Of a stretch of 64,000 nucleotides of DNA, positions 35,462 through 45,798 are shown piece after piece (the stretch's first letter is position 1; each line of letters starts with the position of its first letter). Source of the DNA: Eutreptiella sp. 'Long Island Sound 2002' (taxonomy: Eukaryota > Euglenozoa > Euglenophyceae > Eutreptiales > Eutreptiaceae); NCBI GenBank assembly GCA_964036045.1, contig OZ038381.1:64294242-64358241 (forward strand). Direction: 5' to 3'. The position numbers were made by a program, and so were the translations under genes. The notes below the pieces were generated by a model that saw only the letters and a program-made list of their open reading frames with translations, had not been told where the DNA came from and ran no database searches.

Positions 35462-35950
35462 TCAATTCGGCCAAGCAGGAATACATGTGACCACCAACCT
35501 GTCTGGTGGGGCCCTCGTACGGTTCGGGCGCTGTAAATCAGCGGCCGAACTCGAAGCTTGTTCCTCATTTGGCTCCTGGGCTGGCCTGACCGCAGGAGGG
35601 GAGATCGACGGATCAGCCCTGGAAGGTGGCTGCTGAGGGCCGTAAAAGGCTGGATCTCGATTCACCACAGGTCTTTTTCCGTCGCTCTCCACCTGTCTGT
35701 CGGGTTTCGACAGACAGTCTGTCAGGAGTACGCCAATTTCGGGGTGCTTCTTGAGGAAGTCGATGAACCCCTTGGTGTACCCATGGACAAAAGAATGGGC
35801 TGGTTCCCAGTTGTTGTGACTCGAATCAAAGCCCCTCCACTCACATAGAAATTCCCATTCGCCCTTTTCGTCACGTCTTGCTTCTAAAATCCTCTTGAGT
35901 TCGTACTTCCCCCCTTCGATGACCCGATCGAACAAAATTTCGAAGTCCAA
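35462..35950 (-). CDS. E1 chromodomain tail
   Basis: YELKRILEARR, FLCEWRGF and NNWEPAHSF match the chromodomain pattern (Y-x-V/L-x-x-IL, x-V-K-W-x-G, W-E-P). In chromoviruses this domain directs integration to chromatin marked by histone methylation. It is read in a frame one base off the integrase. The last 80 residues are polar and unrecognised. Confidence 0.82.
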   Translation of the reverse strand: MDFEILFDRVIEGGKYELKRILEARRDEKGEWEFLCEWRGFDSSHNNWEPAHSFVHGYTKGFIDFLKKHPEIGVLLTDCLSKPDRQVESDGKRPVVNRDPAFYGPQQPPSRADPSISPPAVRPAQEPNEEQASSSAADLQRPNRTRAPPDRLVVTCIPAWPN

Positions 35951-37020
35951 AAAAGGGGTTTAACCCGATCCTTGGGGGAGGGGATCTCTCTCTTGAGGCG
36001 ATCGCCCGAAACTTCAATTTCCCTGCTGACATCCACACGAATCCTCCACCTGTTCTCACCTAGACGCGCTGTAACAGCGAATGGCCCCTCCCACAAGGGA
36101 AGAAGCTTATCATCTCCGTCCAGGGTGGTTTCGGATTTTCGAAGCCAAACTCGATCATCGACTTCAAAATTGTGCGGGTTTTTTCGGCCTTGATTCTGGA
36201 CCCAAAGCCAGTCAGCTTGATGCTTATCGATTAATTTCGGGACAGTTTTTTCTGCTCGTTGGATTTCGTCCAAAAACAACGAAGCATCTTTACAAGGGCG
36301 AGGATTATTCAACGGCATGTTCCACCAACACTTCTTTCGTCCAAAGACAATTTCATTTGGAGAAAGGCCATGGTACAATGGCGTGTTGTGGTAACGGCGA
36401 AGCAATGCGAAGAGAACTTCAAGCCAATGGAAGTCCTTCTCACTGGCGAGCTCCTTACGAAGCATATTTATAACAGAGCGGCCGGCTTCTTCGCCAGGCA
36501 ACGCCCGATGTGAGTGGATTTCACATCTCAGGTGGTGGATTCCAAGGCGAGCACATAATTCCTTCCACCATTCGGAGGTGTACTCTTTGCCTGAGTCCGT
36601 AACCACCTCGGATGGGACGTCCCAACCTCCCATCCAGGTCTGCGCGCACCATTTGGCGGCAGCCTTGCCAGTCATTGACTCGACGTTGCAAGGCAACACC
36701 TGAATGTAGCCAGAATGACGGCATTGTATAAGGAGCACTCCATTGACCTTTTTGTTGGTCCAATGGCACTCTTCGTCGTCGAGTTCACCAAGATGGAAAA
36801 AATCACTGGTGACTCTGTTAAAGAGGCGCTCCGGAATAGGGTGTGGCCTCAGATGGCCGTGCTTCTTCGCGCTGGGGGGCGTCGAGACAGCACATTGGGC
36901 ACATCCGGCGGCTACTTTCATACAATGAGTATATAGCCGTGAGCCGAACAACCTATGTTCAATCATCGACCATAATCTACGGCCATGTGCGTGGGGGGAC
37001 TCCCATTTGTGCCACCAGTT
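35884..37020 (-). CDS. pol: E1 pol part 3: integrase
   Basis: Open frame from 37020; the ATG at 36966 is inside the domain. A His/Cys zinc-binding region (HAHG then CMKVAAGCAQC) is followed by the DDE core: Asp in TSDFFHL, Asp in VVTDSGKEY and Glu in LPGEEAGR. The end has a GPY/F-type module (LWEGPFAVTARLG). The frame then shifts by one at an A/G-run near 35945-35960, into the chromodomain frame. Confidence 0.85.
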   Translation of the reverse strand, partial: NWWHKWESPHAHGRRLWSMIEHRLFGSRLYTHCMKVAAGCAQCAVSTPPSAKKHGHLRPHPIPERLFNRVTSDFFHLGELDDEECHWTNKKVNGVLLIQCRHSGYIQVLPCNVESMTGKAAAKWCAQTWMGGWDVPSEVVTDSGKEYTSEWWKELCARLGIHHLRCEIHSHRALPGEEAGRSVINMLRKELASEKDFHWLEVLFALLRRYHNTPLYHGLSPNEIVFGRKKCWWNMPLNNPRPCKDASLFLDEIQRAEKTVPKLIDKHQADWLWVQNQGRKNPHNFEVDDRVWLRKSETTLDGDDKLLPLWEGPFAVTARLGENRWRIRVDVSREIEVSGDRLKREIPSPKDRVKPLFWTSKFCSIGSSKGGSTNSRGF

Positions 37021-37962
37021 TTACACTCGGGGGGCCAGGGCGTCTGGTACGCAGAATTTACCCTCCATCCACAGCTTCCCCCCGTCCAACGAATATTCAG
37101 AATAAATTCCATCCTTGTGAGCATTTTTGGATTTGAGATTCTCAAAGACCTCTTTAAACATGGAATCATGCAGATAATCATTCGTCCAGTCACGGATGAT
37201 AAGGGAATCTTTCGGCAGGGGTGGAGTTTTGGCCGGATCTCGACGCTTAATGCCCTGAATCAACCGAAATCCACTTACAGGTCGGGTATACTCGAACCGT
37301 TTCACACTCCCTGAGGAGGGATCGGTGACTTTCTCCACGACTTTCAGTGATTTCGTTATAATCTCATGGGCATGCGCCGGATCTGAGAAGGCCGTGATGT
37401 CATGGCACGGTAATGCATGCTGTTTAACAGAGCATTGCATGCATTCACGTCGAATGAGCTTTTTTTCTTCTTGATCCCACTCGATTACGACGTGGCGGTC
37501 GTGCTCCGTACCATGGATGTTGGTACTTTGCAGCCCCTCTGAAGCGGGGTAAGCCCATCGGCTCAGAGCATCCGCTACCGTGTTGTGTTTTCCAGGCAAA
37601 TACGACACATGGAGGTCAAACAGACTGAGAAATTCGTGCCATCTGGCCCGTCGACCAGCTGGGCTCGCGAGAGTATCAATGTGTTCGGTGGCCCAATACT
37701 CCAGAGATCGATGATCCGTTAGGACCTCGACTCGATTGGTGCCAACCCACGATTGGTACTTCTTCAGAGCGCAGATTATGGCATAAGTCGCTTGCTCATT
37801 GGGTGACCATTGCATCTGGCGTGGAGCTAGCTTCCGAGACCAAAATGCAAGAGGGTAATGATCACCTGTGGCTTCATCAACCTGTTCAAGGACAGCTCCG
37901 ATCGCGTACCTAGAAGCGTCGGTTCTTATGTAGAAGGGTCGGTCGAATTTCGGTACATGCAA
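37021..37962 (-). CDS. pol: E1 pol part 2: RNase H and connection to integrase
   Basis: In frame with part 1 after the UAG. The RNase H signature is complete: IRTDASRYAIGAVLEQ, a Glu in the NEQATYAIICAL helix, LTDHRSLEYW and the GKHNTVADALSR end. It stops at TAA 37021-37023; the integrase follows in the same frame (NWWHKWESPHAHGRR). An ochre codon between RNase H and integrase is not a normal boundary in Ty3/gypsy elements and is probably decay. Confidence 0.87.
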   Translation of the reverse strand: MHVPKFDRPFYIRTDASRYAIGAVLEQVDEATGDHYPLAFWSRKLAPRQMQWSPNEQATYAIICALKKYQSWVGTNRVEVLTDHRSLEYWATEHIDTLASPAGRRARWHEFLSLFDLHVSYLPGKHNTVADALSRWAYPASEGLQSTNIHGTEHDRHVVIEWDQEEKKLIRRECMQCSVKQHALPCHDITAFSDPAHAHEIITKSLKVVEKVTDPSSGSVKRFEYTRPVSGFRLIQGIKRRDPAKTPPLPKDSLIIRDWTNDYLHDSMFKEVFENLKSKNAHKDGIYSEYSLDGGKLWMEGKFCVPDALAPRV

Positions 37963-37986
37963 CGTGGCGACTTCGCAGAGGGCCGC

Positions 37987-40515
37987 CTACAAGTGATGGA
38001 AGGCCTCCTCGCACTCGTCAGTCCACTTGACACGAACCTTGGAACCTGCCCTGCCCGCATCTCTCCCTACCTTCAATAGTTCGGTGAGGGGGGCAGCAAA
38101 TTTGGCATAATTCGGCACAAAAGTGTGGTAAAAATTGCAACAACCCAGGAATCCTCTCAATTCCGTGATCGTCTCAGGGCGCTTCCACTTCTGAATAGCG
38201 ACGAGCTTCCCTGGACTGGGTCGTCGGGTGCCATTCTCAAGGAGAGAAGCACAAAATTCGACTGATTTTAAAAATAGTTTTCCCTTCTTTTGCCCACAAA
38301 TCAGCTGATTGGCATCAAGAATGTCCAAAACCTGGTTCAGCTGCTTTTCATGTAGGGCCACCAGCTCGGCTCCGGTCAGTCCCTCCCCCTCTGTCGCGAT
38401 GATTATGTCATCTGTGTACACACTCACGAAGGCACGAAGCTCAGGATGAGCTGTAAAAAGCACATCCTCCATCATTCTTTGAAAAAACGAAGGGGCGTTC
38501 TTCAGGCCCATGGGCATGACCGTCCACTGGACTGGGCCACATGGCGTGCACATACAGGTGAGAGGTCGGCTGTCCTTCCTCAACGGCATTTGGTGAAAGC
38601 CGTGACGGAGATCCAGCACAGAAAACAAACGACCTCTTGCCCTCTTGGCGATTTCCTCCTCAATGAGGGGCAGGGGGTGTGAATCCGCCTTGCTTTCGGC
38701 GTTGAGGTTGCGAAAATCAACAACCATTCGCCAACCATCAATAGTATTCTGGTCTCCAGGCGGCGGCTTCGGGACTGTGAAGGGTGCACAGCACCACTCG
38801 CTGGTCATACAACCCTCAAGCCAACCAAATTCCCTGAGATTTCTCTCGATTATTTTTCTGAGTATCTCATGTTTCTGTCCATGGTTCTCATAAGGACGCT
38901 GTTTCTTCGCCTTGTACCCTTCACGAAGCTCGATGAAGGCTTCACCGAACTGCCCACGGACAGGGGGGTTTTTGATCAACTTCCCCGAAAGGGTTGTGTC
39001 CTTCCGTTCCTCAAAAATCTTGTCTCTTTTCTTGGAACACAACTCAGTGTCCACCTGATCGCCAGGAATTACTGTCGAAAAAACTTTGGCGATTTCTTCG
39101 GCCTTGGCAGGAAGAATCTTCTTGCGGATGTCCCTAAAAAGGTCAGTATCAACTGCCTCTTGAAGATAGGTGGGTCGAGTGTCAACATTCCAGAGATTCC
39201 CTTCGTGATCCAGCTCCTCGAAAGGATCTATGAAAGCTTCCACACGGGGTTTTTCATAAAAAACTCTGAATTTGCGGCGCGAAGAAAATTTTTTTGTCGT
39301 CCGTGCGCCGTAGATTCTTTTGGATGTAGATCGTATTGGGGAAGGGGGAGACGAGGCGGATCCATTTGACGTTGGATCACCTTGGGCATCTGACGGACAA
39401 AAATCAGAAAAAATGGATTCATCATCAGTACCACGCTCAACCTCAGATTCAGACCCAACACAGGAATCAGTACTAGAATCAGCAGAATCAGAGTCAGAAA
39501 GCTTTCCATCCACCAGGAATGCAAGCGAACTCCAGGGCCGCTGTGGCAGGGGACCTGTGTCGTCCCTGGCATACAGCTTAATCTTCCTGGGAAGTTCGAT
39601 GTAATCTACACAAATGTCTTGCAATTCCTGAAACCAACGCTTGTCGTCCCACAAGTGCACAACTAAAATCGCCTGGGTTTTATCTTGCTTGAATTTGTGG
39701 ATGACCTGCTGGATTAAGTGAAACGGAGGATTAATCCATAACTTCTTGTCCCATTTATGGGTCCAAGCGCCGCGAAAGTGCTTGTCAAAGCGCTTGTTCT
39801 CGCGGTTAGCAAAGGCTTCACACTGTGGCCAAAAGGAATGGTGTTCATAAAAATATTCACAAATTGTATCGCGCCATTTGGCGACAACTCGGTAGGATGA
39901 AGAGTGCCAGCGCGAAGGGCGTCGTGGCTGGGAGTCCCTACAAAGACATTCTAACTCTCGGGAGTAATCCGCACTCCCATTCACCTCTGCAATGGTGACA
40001 TCTTCGCCAAACTTTGGTGTAACCTTTTGCTTCAAAAATTCTTCTGCACTTTTAAACCCTGCGTGCAAAAAACGAAATTCAGGACGCTCCAAGGGACCTG
40101 ACTCCAGCAAAAAACAACGCCGATGACCTACGGGCGCCACCCTGTTCTTGCGAAGCCAAGGATGGCCCAAGTAAAGGTCATACTTTATGTCGGCACGATA
40201 GAAGTAGTCATCCTTAAGGATAACTTCCTCCACATTGCCATCTTCCCAAAGGTCTTGAGCGACCAAATGAGTTGATATATAACAACCGCGTTGCCCACCT
40301 GCGAGAGAATGTCCAGAAACTCCCTCGAGGGTAACAGGATGAGGCGAATCAAACACGCAGTCGTCAGGCAAAAAAGAATTGGATTGGAGATTTACCTCCG
40401 ATCCATTGTCACACAAACAAGTGGCGAGGTGGAAATTGCCCTTGCAATCAGAGACCCACAGCTTTGTGACAAACTGACGGGCCCTGTGCTTGGACTGTAC
40501 ACCAACCTCGTCCAC
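37987..40515 (-). CDS. pol: E1 pol part 1: protease, Dam-like domain, reverse transcriptase
   Basis: Same frame as the gag C-terminus; open from after the gag UAG (40644). Counting from the ATG at 40515, the protease has CDNGSEVNL with Asp about 36, in place of the usual DTG. A Dam-methyltransferase-like domain covers about 215-300 (EAFANRENKRF, LWINPPF at 259-265, AILVVHLW). RT covers about 540-740 (MVVDFRNLN, VLDLRHGFHQMPL, YTDD at 700-703). It ends at TAG 37987-37989, after which RNase H continues in the same frame, so the stop is a nonsense mutation or a readthrough site. All RT catalytic residues visible here are kept. Confidence 0.88.
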   Translation of the reverse strand: MDEVGVQSKHRARQFVTKLWVSDCKGNFHLATCLCDNGSEVNLQSNSFLPDDCVFDSPHPVTLEGVSGHSLAGGQRGCYISTHLVAQDLWEDGNVEEVILKDDYFYRADIKYDLYLGHPWLRKNRVAPVGHRRCFLLESGPLERPEFRFLHAGFKSAEEFLKQKVTPKFGEDVTIAEVNGSADYSRELECLCRDSQPRRPSRWHSSSYRVVAKWRDTICEYFYEHHSFWPQCEAFANRENKRFDKHFRGAWTHKWDKKLWINPPFHLIQQVIHKFKQDKTQAILVVHLWDDKRWFQELQDICVDYIELPRKIKLYARDDTGPLPQRPWSSLAFLVDGKLSDSDSADSSTDSCVGSESEVERGTDDESIFSDFCPSDAQGDPTSNGSASSPPSPIRSTSKRIYGARTTKKFSSRRKFRVFYEKPRVEAFIDPFEELDHEGNLWNVDTRPTYLQEAVDTDLFRDIRKKILPAKAEEIAKVFSTVIPGDQVDTELCSKKRDKIFEERKDTTLSGKLIKNPPVRGQFGEAFIELREGYKAKKQRPYENHGQKHEILRKIIERNLREFGWLEGCMTSEWCCAPFTVPKPPPGDQNTIDGWRMVVDFRNLNAESKADSHPLPLIEEEIAKRARGRLFSVLDLRHGFHQMPLRKDSRPLTCMCTPCGPVQWTVMPMGLKNAPSFFQRMMEDVLFTAHPELRAFVSVYTDDIIIATEGEGLTGAELVALHEKQLNQVLDILDANQLICGQKKGKLFLKSVEFCASLLENGTRRPSPGKLVAIQKWKRPETITELRGFLGCCNFYHTFVPNYAKFAAPLTELLKVGRDAGRAGSKVRVKWTDECEEAFHHL

Positions 40516-40644
40516 TACAACAGAAGGATCCGTTGCCGGATCCAGGGGAGAGGAGACAAGCGACCCTACATCAAGTAATGGTCGAGAAGGAATCTGGGGA
40601 TCATGCCTGAAATCGCCTGGGGAGGGGCGATTTTTGTGGCTCCC

Positions 40645-43600
40645 CTAGGCGTTCTGATCTCCAGTGGCTGCGTTAACATTATGGACACACCCTGATTCGT
40701 CGACCCACTCATCTTGGAGCGGATCATCTGCTGGATTCAAGGCATTTAATTCATAATCTCGGTCCGCATCGGACACCTGATCTGCACCTGAGAACTGATC
40801 CACACGATGGTTGCCCTTTCCACGTCCACGGCCACGGCCGCCGGATGATGGACCTCCACCCTCGCCACGCCCTCTGCCCTTACCAGAGGAAGGGGTTCCC
40901 GAAGGATTTCCCTTACCTTTACCCTGGAATCCTAGAGCATTTCCCTTGTTTGCACCGGATTGAGGGGGTTGGCCTGGATTTCGATTTCCGCCTCCGGCGT
41001 TGCTATTGGGATTTTTCTGGCCGTTCGGCTGCCAACCGGAGCCGGATGGAGTCCGATTTCCTGTGCCTTGGGACCCGCCAGGGCCTCCAGGATTTTTGTT
41101 TCCACCAGAGGGGGTCGGATTCCCTTTTCCAGCCTTCCCACCGTGCACCTGTCTGTCATTCCTGTCTGAATTCTGCGAATTACTGATATTCTCACCAATC
41201 ACCTTGTGATCGTAAGGAGACCATCGGTGATTATCAGTAGAATGCGACTTAGCTCGGTTCGTAGAACCTAAAAGAAGGCAGATGCTACAGTGCTGCTGAA
41301 CATTCCGGGTGTCATTCACCTTTTTGTTGCCCTTTTGGGCCCCATTTTTGGTGTTTTGCTGGGTATTCTTGTTTCCCCCAAGACCCTCATGGAAATTCTG
41401 GTTGGCGGCGTCGGCGAGCCGCTCAACCTCCTCCCAGAGTTCCTTCGGGGTGTACGAAAACACCAAGTTTTTGGCCTTCTGGCGATGGCCATGGAAGCTG
41501 ACTCCCCTGTTGAGGACCTGGACAAACAGGTCCCGATCCTCGTGCTCATGAAACTTTATTTTCCACGTCTCTTCGGTGAATTTCACCTTAGAAAAGGACG
41601 TGGGGGGGCACTTTTGAAGTGCCTCCCTGACAGAAAAACTTGTTGGCAGAGGCATCGAAGCCTTCCACCTCCGCCCACCAGGTCTTGACCTTTTCTTCGG
41701 ACTGTTTGTTCCGAAGGGTGGCGGCAGTTTCTGAGGGGATCTTGTCAAAAATCAGACTTTTCAGCTCGGCACTAGAAAATTTTTCGCCTGAATGTTCAGC
41801 TTCTTCCACTAAATTCCAGAAGCGCTGTTTTTTGTCTTGCACTTCGTGCAAAATTAATCGCGAGAATGAAGGAAAATTCTTCAACATTTGGTGGTAGTGG
41901 TCCTCTGGCAGCCGGGATCCACGTACCTCCAACTGTTCCCACACCTCATCAAAGGTAAGGGGGGAACTTGTATCCTCGCGATCACTCCAAGTCCTGAGCC
42001 AAGTGTTGGCCGGCGGTCCCTCAAGGCAATCCAAGAGGGCCATCAGGAACTGATCATCTTGGAGTTTTTTGAGTCTTAACCCACAGTTTGAATTCCCGTT
42101 GGAACTGAGGCCAACGTCGGGGGTTCCTATTATACTTCGGTTGCTTGGCAACCTGACGAAGTCGCAAGGAAGTAGGGTTAAGAAGCGAATCAAGCCCAAC
42201 ACCGGCCGTAATGGCAGACACCTTGGCGGCATCATTCGCCACACCAGCTCCGGCGAGGGTCTGGGCGAGCAACAGCTGGGCTAAGGTATTGGAATCAGCA
42301 GCAGGAGGGGCAGTACGGGAGGCAGTTCGCTTGGCATTCTGAGCCTCAGTCCTAGCCTTCGCCGTCCTACTCTCAGAACGAGAGATTTTAACCCTTTCCT
42401 TTAGCTTGGTCCTGCTGATCCTTGCATCGGTGGTCCTGGAGTCCACCGAAGGAGCAATTGAAAAAGTTTCTGTCGCCTCCTCCGATGGCTCTGTTGCTTG
42501 TCCCACCGATGAGGCGCCCTCAGACCGCATGTGCGTCTTGAAGAGATTTTTTATTCCCAGCGTTTGAATGATGAGGTGCATTTGATCTTTGAGCTGTTGG
42601 AGCTCAGCATCTCGCTGGAATCTGCAGGAGCAGTCGGCAGGACAGTACATGCCGTGTCCTGAAGGGCCTGAGCAGGCTGTCGGACCGCTGATCTCGGTGG
42701 TCCGCAGCCAGGAGTCCACTTGGGGAGCTCCTTCAGCCCTGATTTCCAGGCTTGCCTGCCTGGCCGCCTCTAAAATTTCCTCCTCAACCGCGGCGGCTAG
42801 ATCGTCGCGGATGGAAACAGGGGGATGAGGGGCGGAGGGCCCGGGAACAGGTGCCCGGACCTTCTCCTTCGGGAAGGGGCATGCCTCCCAGATCTGCAAA
42901 AAAATGGCAAAAGAGATATCTCCTTGAGAACGCCACCACATCCTGGTATTATTTTCGTCCTGAAGGAGGAAAAAATATTCCGTTAAAAAATCAGAGGCGA
43001 TTCTTTCTTGTTCGATCAGCTTAGACGAGGCTAAGTAACAAAGGGCCTCAAGGGCCTCAAGGTTACGGGTCACTTCTGGGGACAAATGGTCGCCCCAGTG
43101 TGCCCAAGAGGCTGGTCGATTATAGCTAGGTACCTCACGTGGACCGCCCATCTCAATGTCGTTCAGATCGGCGTCAATGGTCTCAAATGTTGGACATCCG
43201 TAAGGAAGGTTGGTACCTGCCAGCTCCGTAAGCTCCACCAGAGCATTGCCATCGTCGTAGGCCGGCGGATTCCAGCTGCTCGATGGCCAGTTTCGACTGG
43301 GATGATGGTAATCTGGGTCCCCACAGCTGCTGATGTGCGCCCTTCTTGGGCAGCTTGGACTTGCGCAAGGCATTTCTCTCAAGGCCTCGTTCGCACAGCA
43401 CCAAGGCAGTGTAATCGTTACTTCTCCAGAAGCGGCGGGGTCTACGGGGCCGTACTGGGGAGCGGGCTGTGGATGGGATGCCAATGAAGCAACATTCAGG
43501 TAGCCTCTGCTACCATGAAAGTGCTGCCCTAGGTCGTGGATGGTGCCGGAGGGCTCAGGGCCGGCAAGACCAGGGGGGCAGGCACGCGAGGAGTCGACCT

Positions 43601-43679
43601 GAACGCTGCTGTTGGGGGCAGAACCGGATACACGGACACCAACGGAGGCAAGAGCGGCGACAACGGAGGCAAGATCCAT
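40645..43679 (-). pseudogene. gag: E1 gag (two frameshifts), ending in UAG
   Basis: The frame starts at 43679 inside the 5' LTR and is open for 541 codons to 42054. The sense frame then moves near 42060-42240 and again near 41590-41750, ending at TAG 40645-40647. The gag-type core spans the first shift: PKYNRNPRRWPQF, then LLDCLEGPPANTW and YHQMLKNFPSFS. A zinc-binding-like CSICLLLG...H...H segment and a long Gly/Asn/Pro/Arg-rich nucleic-acid-binding tail follow. The N-terminal 300 residues are Pro/Ser-rich and unlike other gags I know. The third frame is the same as pol, separated only by the UAG. Confidence 0.8.
43504..43515 (-). promoter_or_regulatory. Primer-binding site of E1
   Basis: TGGTAGCAGAGG on the minus strand, one base after the LTR, is close to the TGGTATCAGAGC site of plant elements primed by initiator Met-tRNA. 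The gag frame reads straight through it (His-Gly-Ser-Arg-Gly). Confidence 0.82.
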
Positions 43680-44050
43680 GCTGATTGTTATCCGGCAAAA
43701 AATCCCAGTCTATGAAGAAAATTGATGCGGATATTCCTAAGTACATCTGAGTGTCCATATCTATCTGAAAAGATTTATATAAATCCGATTGTGAAAAAAT
43801 ATTTGGCCGATCTGGCTCGCGCACGCGCGTCAGCGGCAATTGGCGATTCTGGGTAAATGATCGGAACGCGGCGGATTTACAATGAATGGACCGCGGAATC
43901 AGATCCGGCACATCAGAAATATATAGGTCTCATCCTGAGACTGAGCTGCGGGGCGGCGATTCCGCCGAAGCAGAGAAAATGACCAAAATGTAGCCAATCT
44001 GGGGCAGTTCTGCGAAAATCTGAGCACATGGGGGTTAGCCGCACTTACAC
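43517..44050 (-). repeat. 5' LTR of E1
   Basis: 534 bp. Read on the minus strand it has a TATA-like TTTATATAAA at 43774-43783 and, about 95 bp further on, the gag ATG at 43679. The LTR therefore contains the first 54 codons of gag. Confidence 0.93.
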
Positions 44051-44055
44051 TCGAT
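44051..44055. other. Target site duplication of E1 (right)
   Basis: TCGAT followed by TTGAGGCG, the continuation of the empty site. Confidence 0.92.
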
Positions 44056-45308
44056 TTGAGGCGATTTTCACTGACACATCGGGAGTTTTGCTGAAGCGGT
44101 ACCCAGAACCTATGGCCCATGGCCCCGAGGCCTGTGAGCCATCACACCCATGCGGAAGCTGTTGACACCGGCTGTCAGCGGGATATCCCTGTTCTCTAAT
44201 CCGCGAGATCTGGAACCCGATCCCTAACCATTAAATCGATGTAGAATTACCATGATTCTACTGTCTATGTCGATTTTTGGTTAGAGATCGGTGAAATACC
44301 CGATTTCTACCGCGATTTCTGATTGTCGTGAAATCCCCGCCTGTTGTCGCCTGCTCGCACGCTTTCGTCGCTTCTCCGTGGCGATCTCTACCTCTGGCTG
44401 GTCCGGACGAGGGGTCAATTTTGGAGTTTTTCGAGCTAATATCAGTTTTGGCTGAAACAGCCCATTTTCAGCTACCAACTCCTAGGGGATAATGGCGGGG
44501 CCTTATCTCTGACTCAAAAAGGAGGTTGGAACCCGCCGTTAAGGGAGCATAGGGAGCTACTGTCGGTTGGCCTTGGAGCCCCTTGGTTCCCAGGAACTCG
44601 CCTGTGGCTGGGCGGGACACCCTCCCCTATGGGCAGAGTTTCAGGGTCCGGACTGAGCAGGGCATGGGTTGTGTTTGAGCCCCCGCCCCAGCCAAGCACT
44701 GAGAGGGTCGAACCTGGAATTGGGATATGAGTTGGGACTGAGTATCTATTGTCCTGTGATGCCCTTACCCCAGTCCAGTCTTAACCCCACGTGTACATAT
44801 CCTGATTTTTTTCTGTACATGCTTTTGTTCCCTTGTTTCAGAGTGGCAAGGATCCTGAAACGCTTTGTCACATGACATGAGCATGAGGATGCCCCTATGA
44901 GCGCAGTGCTTTGCCTGCCTGCTTGCTTGTGCGTGTCCGCCGCAGCATCCCGTGGCCAGGCCCCCCACAGGAACGCGTCAAAAGCGTCCCACCGCCGCGG
45001 GGTTACCCATCCCTCGCGTGCCACTTGGGGCCACCTGAACCCCGAGCACCACGGGCTTCGCAGCGCCGCCAGGAGCATTGTCCCGAGCGTCAGCGACAGC
45101 ACCGATTCCATGAAGGAGGTGTGGCGACCGGAACTCTGACGTCAGCGAGTTCCCTCGGCCGACCAGTACCGGCCGCACTCCCAGCTGCATCACCCACCTC
45201 CACAACCACCATTGGGCGTCTGGGTCCCAGCCCTGTAGATAGAGTGGACCGCAACAACCGCTTCAACAGCCACCCCCAGGACTAGTCCATCGAGGGACAC
45301 GAGCGTCG

Positions 45309-45542
45309 ATGGTGAACTGGCAGGAGGCAGGCAAGACGTGGCCGCTGCCCCACCCCCATGCTGTGTACCTACTGCGTGGGTTGGTGTGGGGGCAGCACTA
45401 CTGCCACAGCAACCCTCAGTGCGAAGGCGGCATGCCCGGGAGCTTCGAGCTCCGCGAGGATATGGGCGCCGACCGCCTGCAGGCAGTGGAAGACTGGCTG
45501 CGGGTAGAAGGATACGCCTCCCGCTTCCGCCAGAGGCGCTAG
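45309..45542 (+). pseudogene. Copy of E2 leader frame in unit X2
   Basis: Same 77-codon frame as in X1 and E2 with a few substitutions; the downstream gag-like frame is lost at 45798. Confidence 0.5.
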
Positions 45543-45798
45543 AGGGTCTGGACCCGCCCGGACAGGCCCGGCGAAAGGCTGCGCCCTGACGGGATTGAGG
45601 ATGACGAGGACCCCAACGAGTACCCGTCGGGCGCTACGATGAACGTCTCTATATGGGACATGATCGAAAAGAAGTTCCGAGAACCGGGGGACGAGCGTAT
45701 GCTGCAGGGCAGCAACAGCAGCGCGTCCCCTGGGAAGGAGAAGCGATCTGCCGGGGACAAGAAGCGGAACAAGAAATGGCGGGAGTACCAGGAATCCC

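Larger units (their letters stand above)
33343..44050 (-). mobile_element. Complete Ty3/gypsy chromovirus E1 (10,708 bp)
   Basis: Two 534-bp LTRs, a TCGAT duplication on both sides, a tRNA-type PBS next to the 5' LTR and a polypurine tract next to the 3' LTR define an intact integration into the linker of unit X2. The order is gag, protease, Dam-like domain, RT, RNase H, integrase, chromodomain, then about 1.6 kb of non-coding sequence. RNase H before integrase and the C-terminal chromodomain place it among Ty3/gypsy chromoviruses. The LTRs differ at 10 of 534 positions. Two gag frameshifts, one late frameshift and two in-frame stops in pol show it is now defective. Confidence 0.93.
32402..45798. 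repeat. Tandem unit X2, split by LTR element E1
   Basis: Same content as X1. Removing E1 and one TCGAT copy leaves 2,684 bp, within 2 bp of X1, and the right junction to the next unit is the same GGAATCCC/GTGGCA fusion. The E2 part is 44385-45798. Confidence 0.87.
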
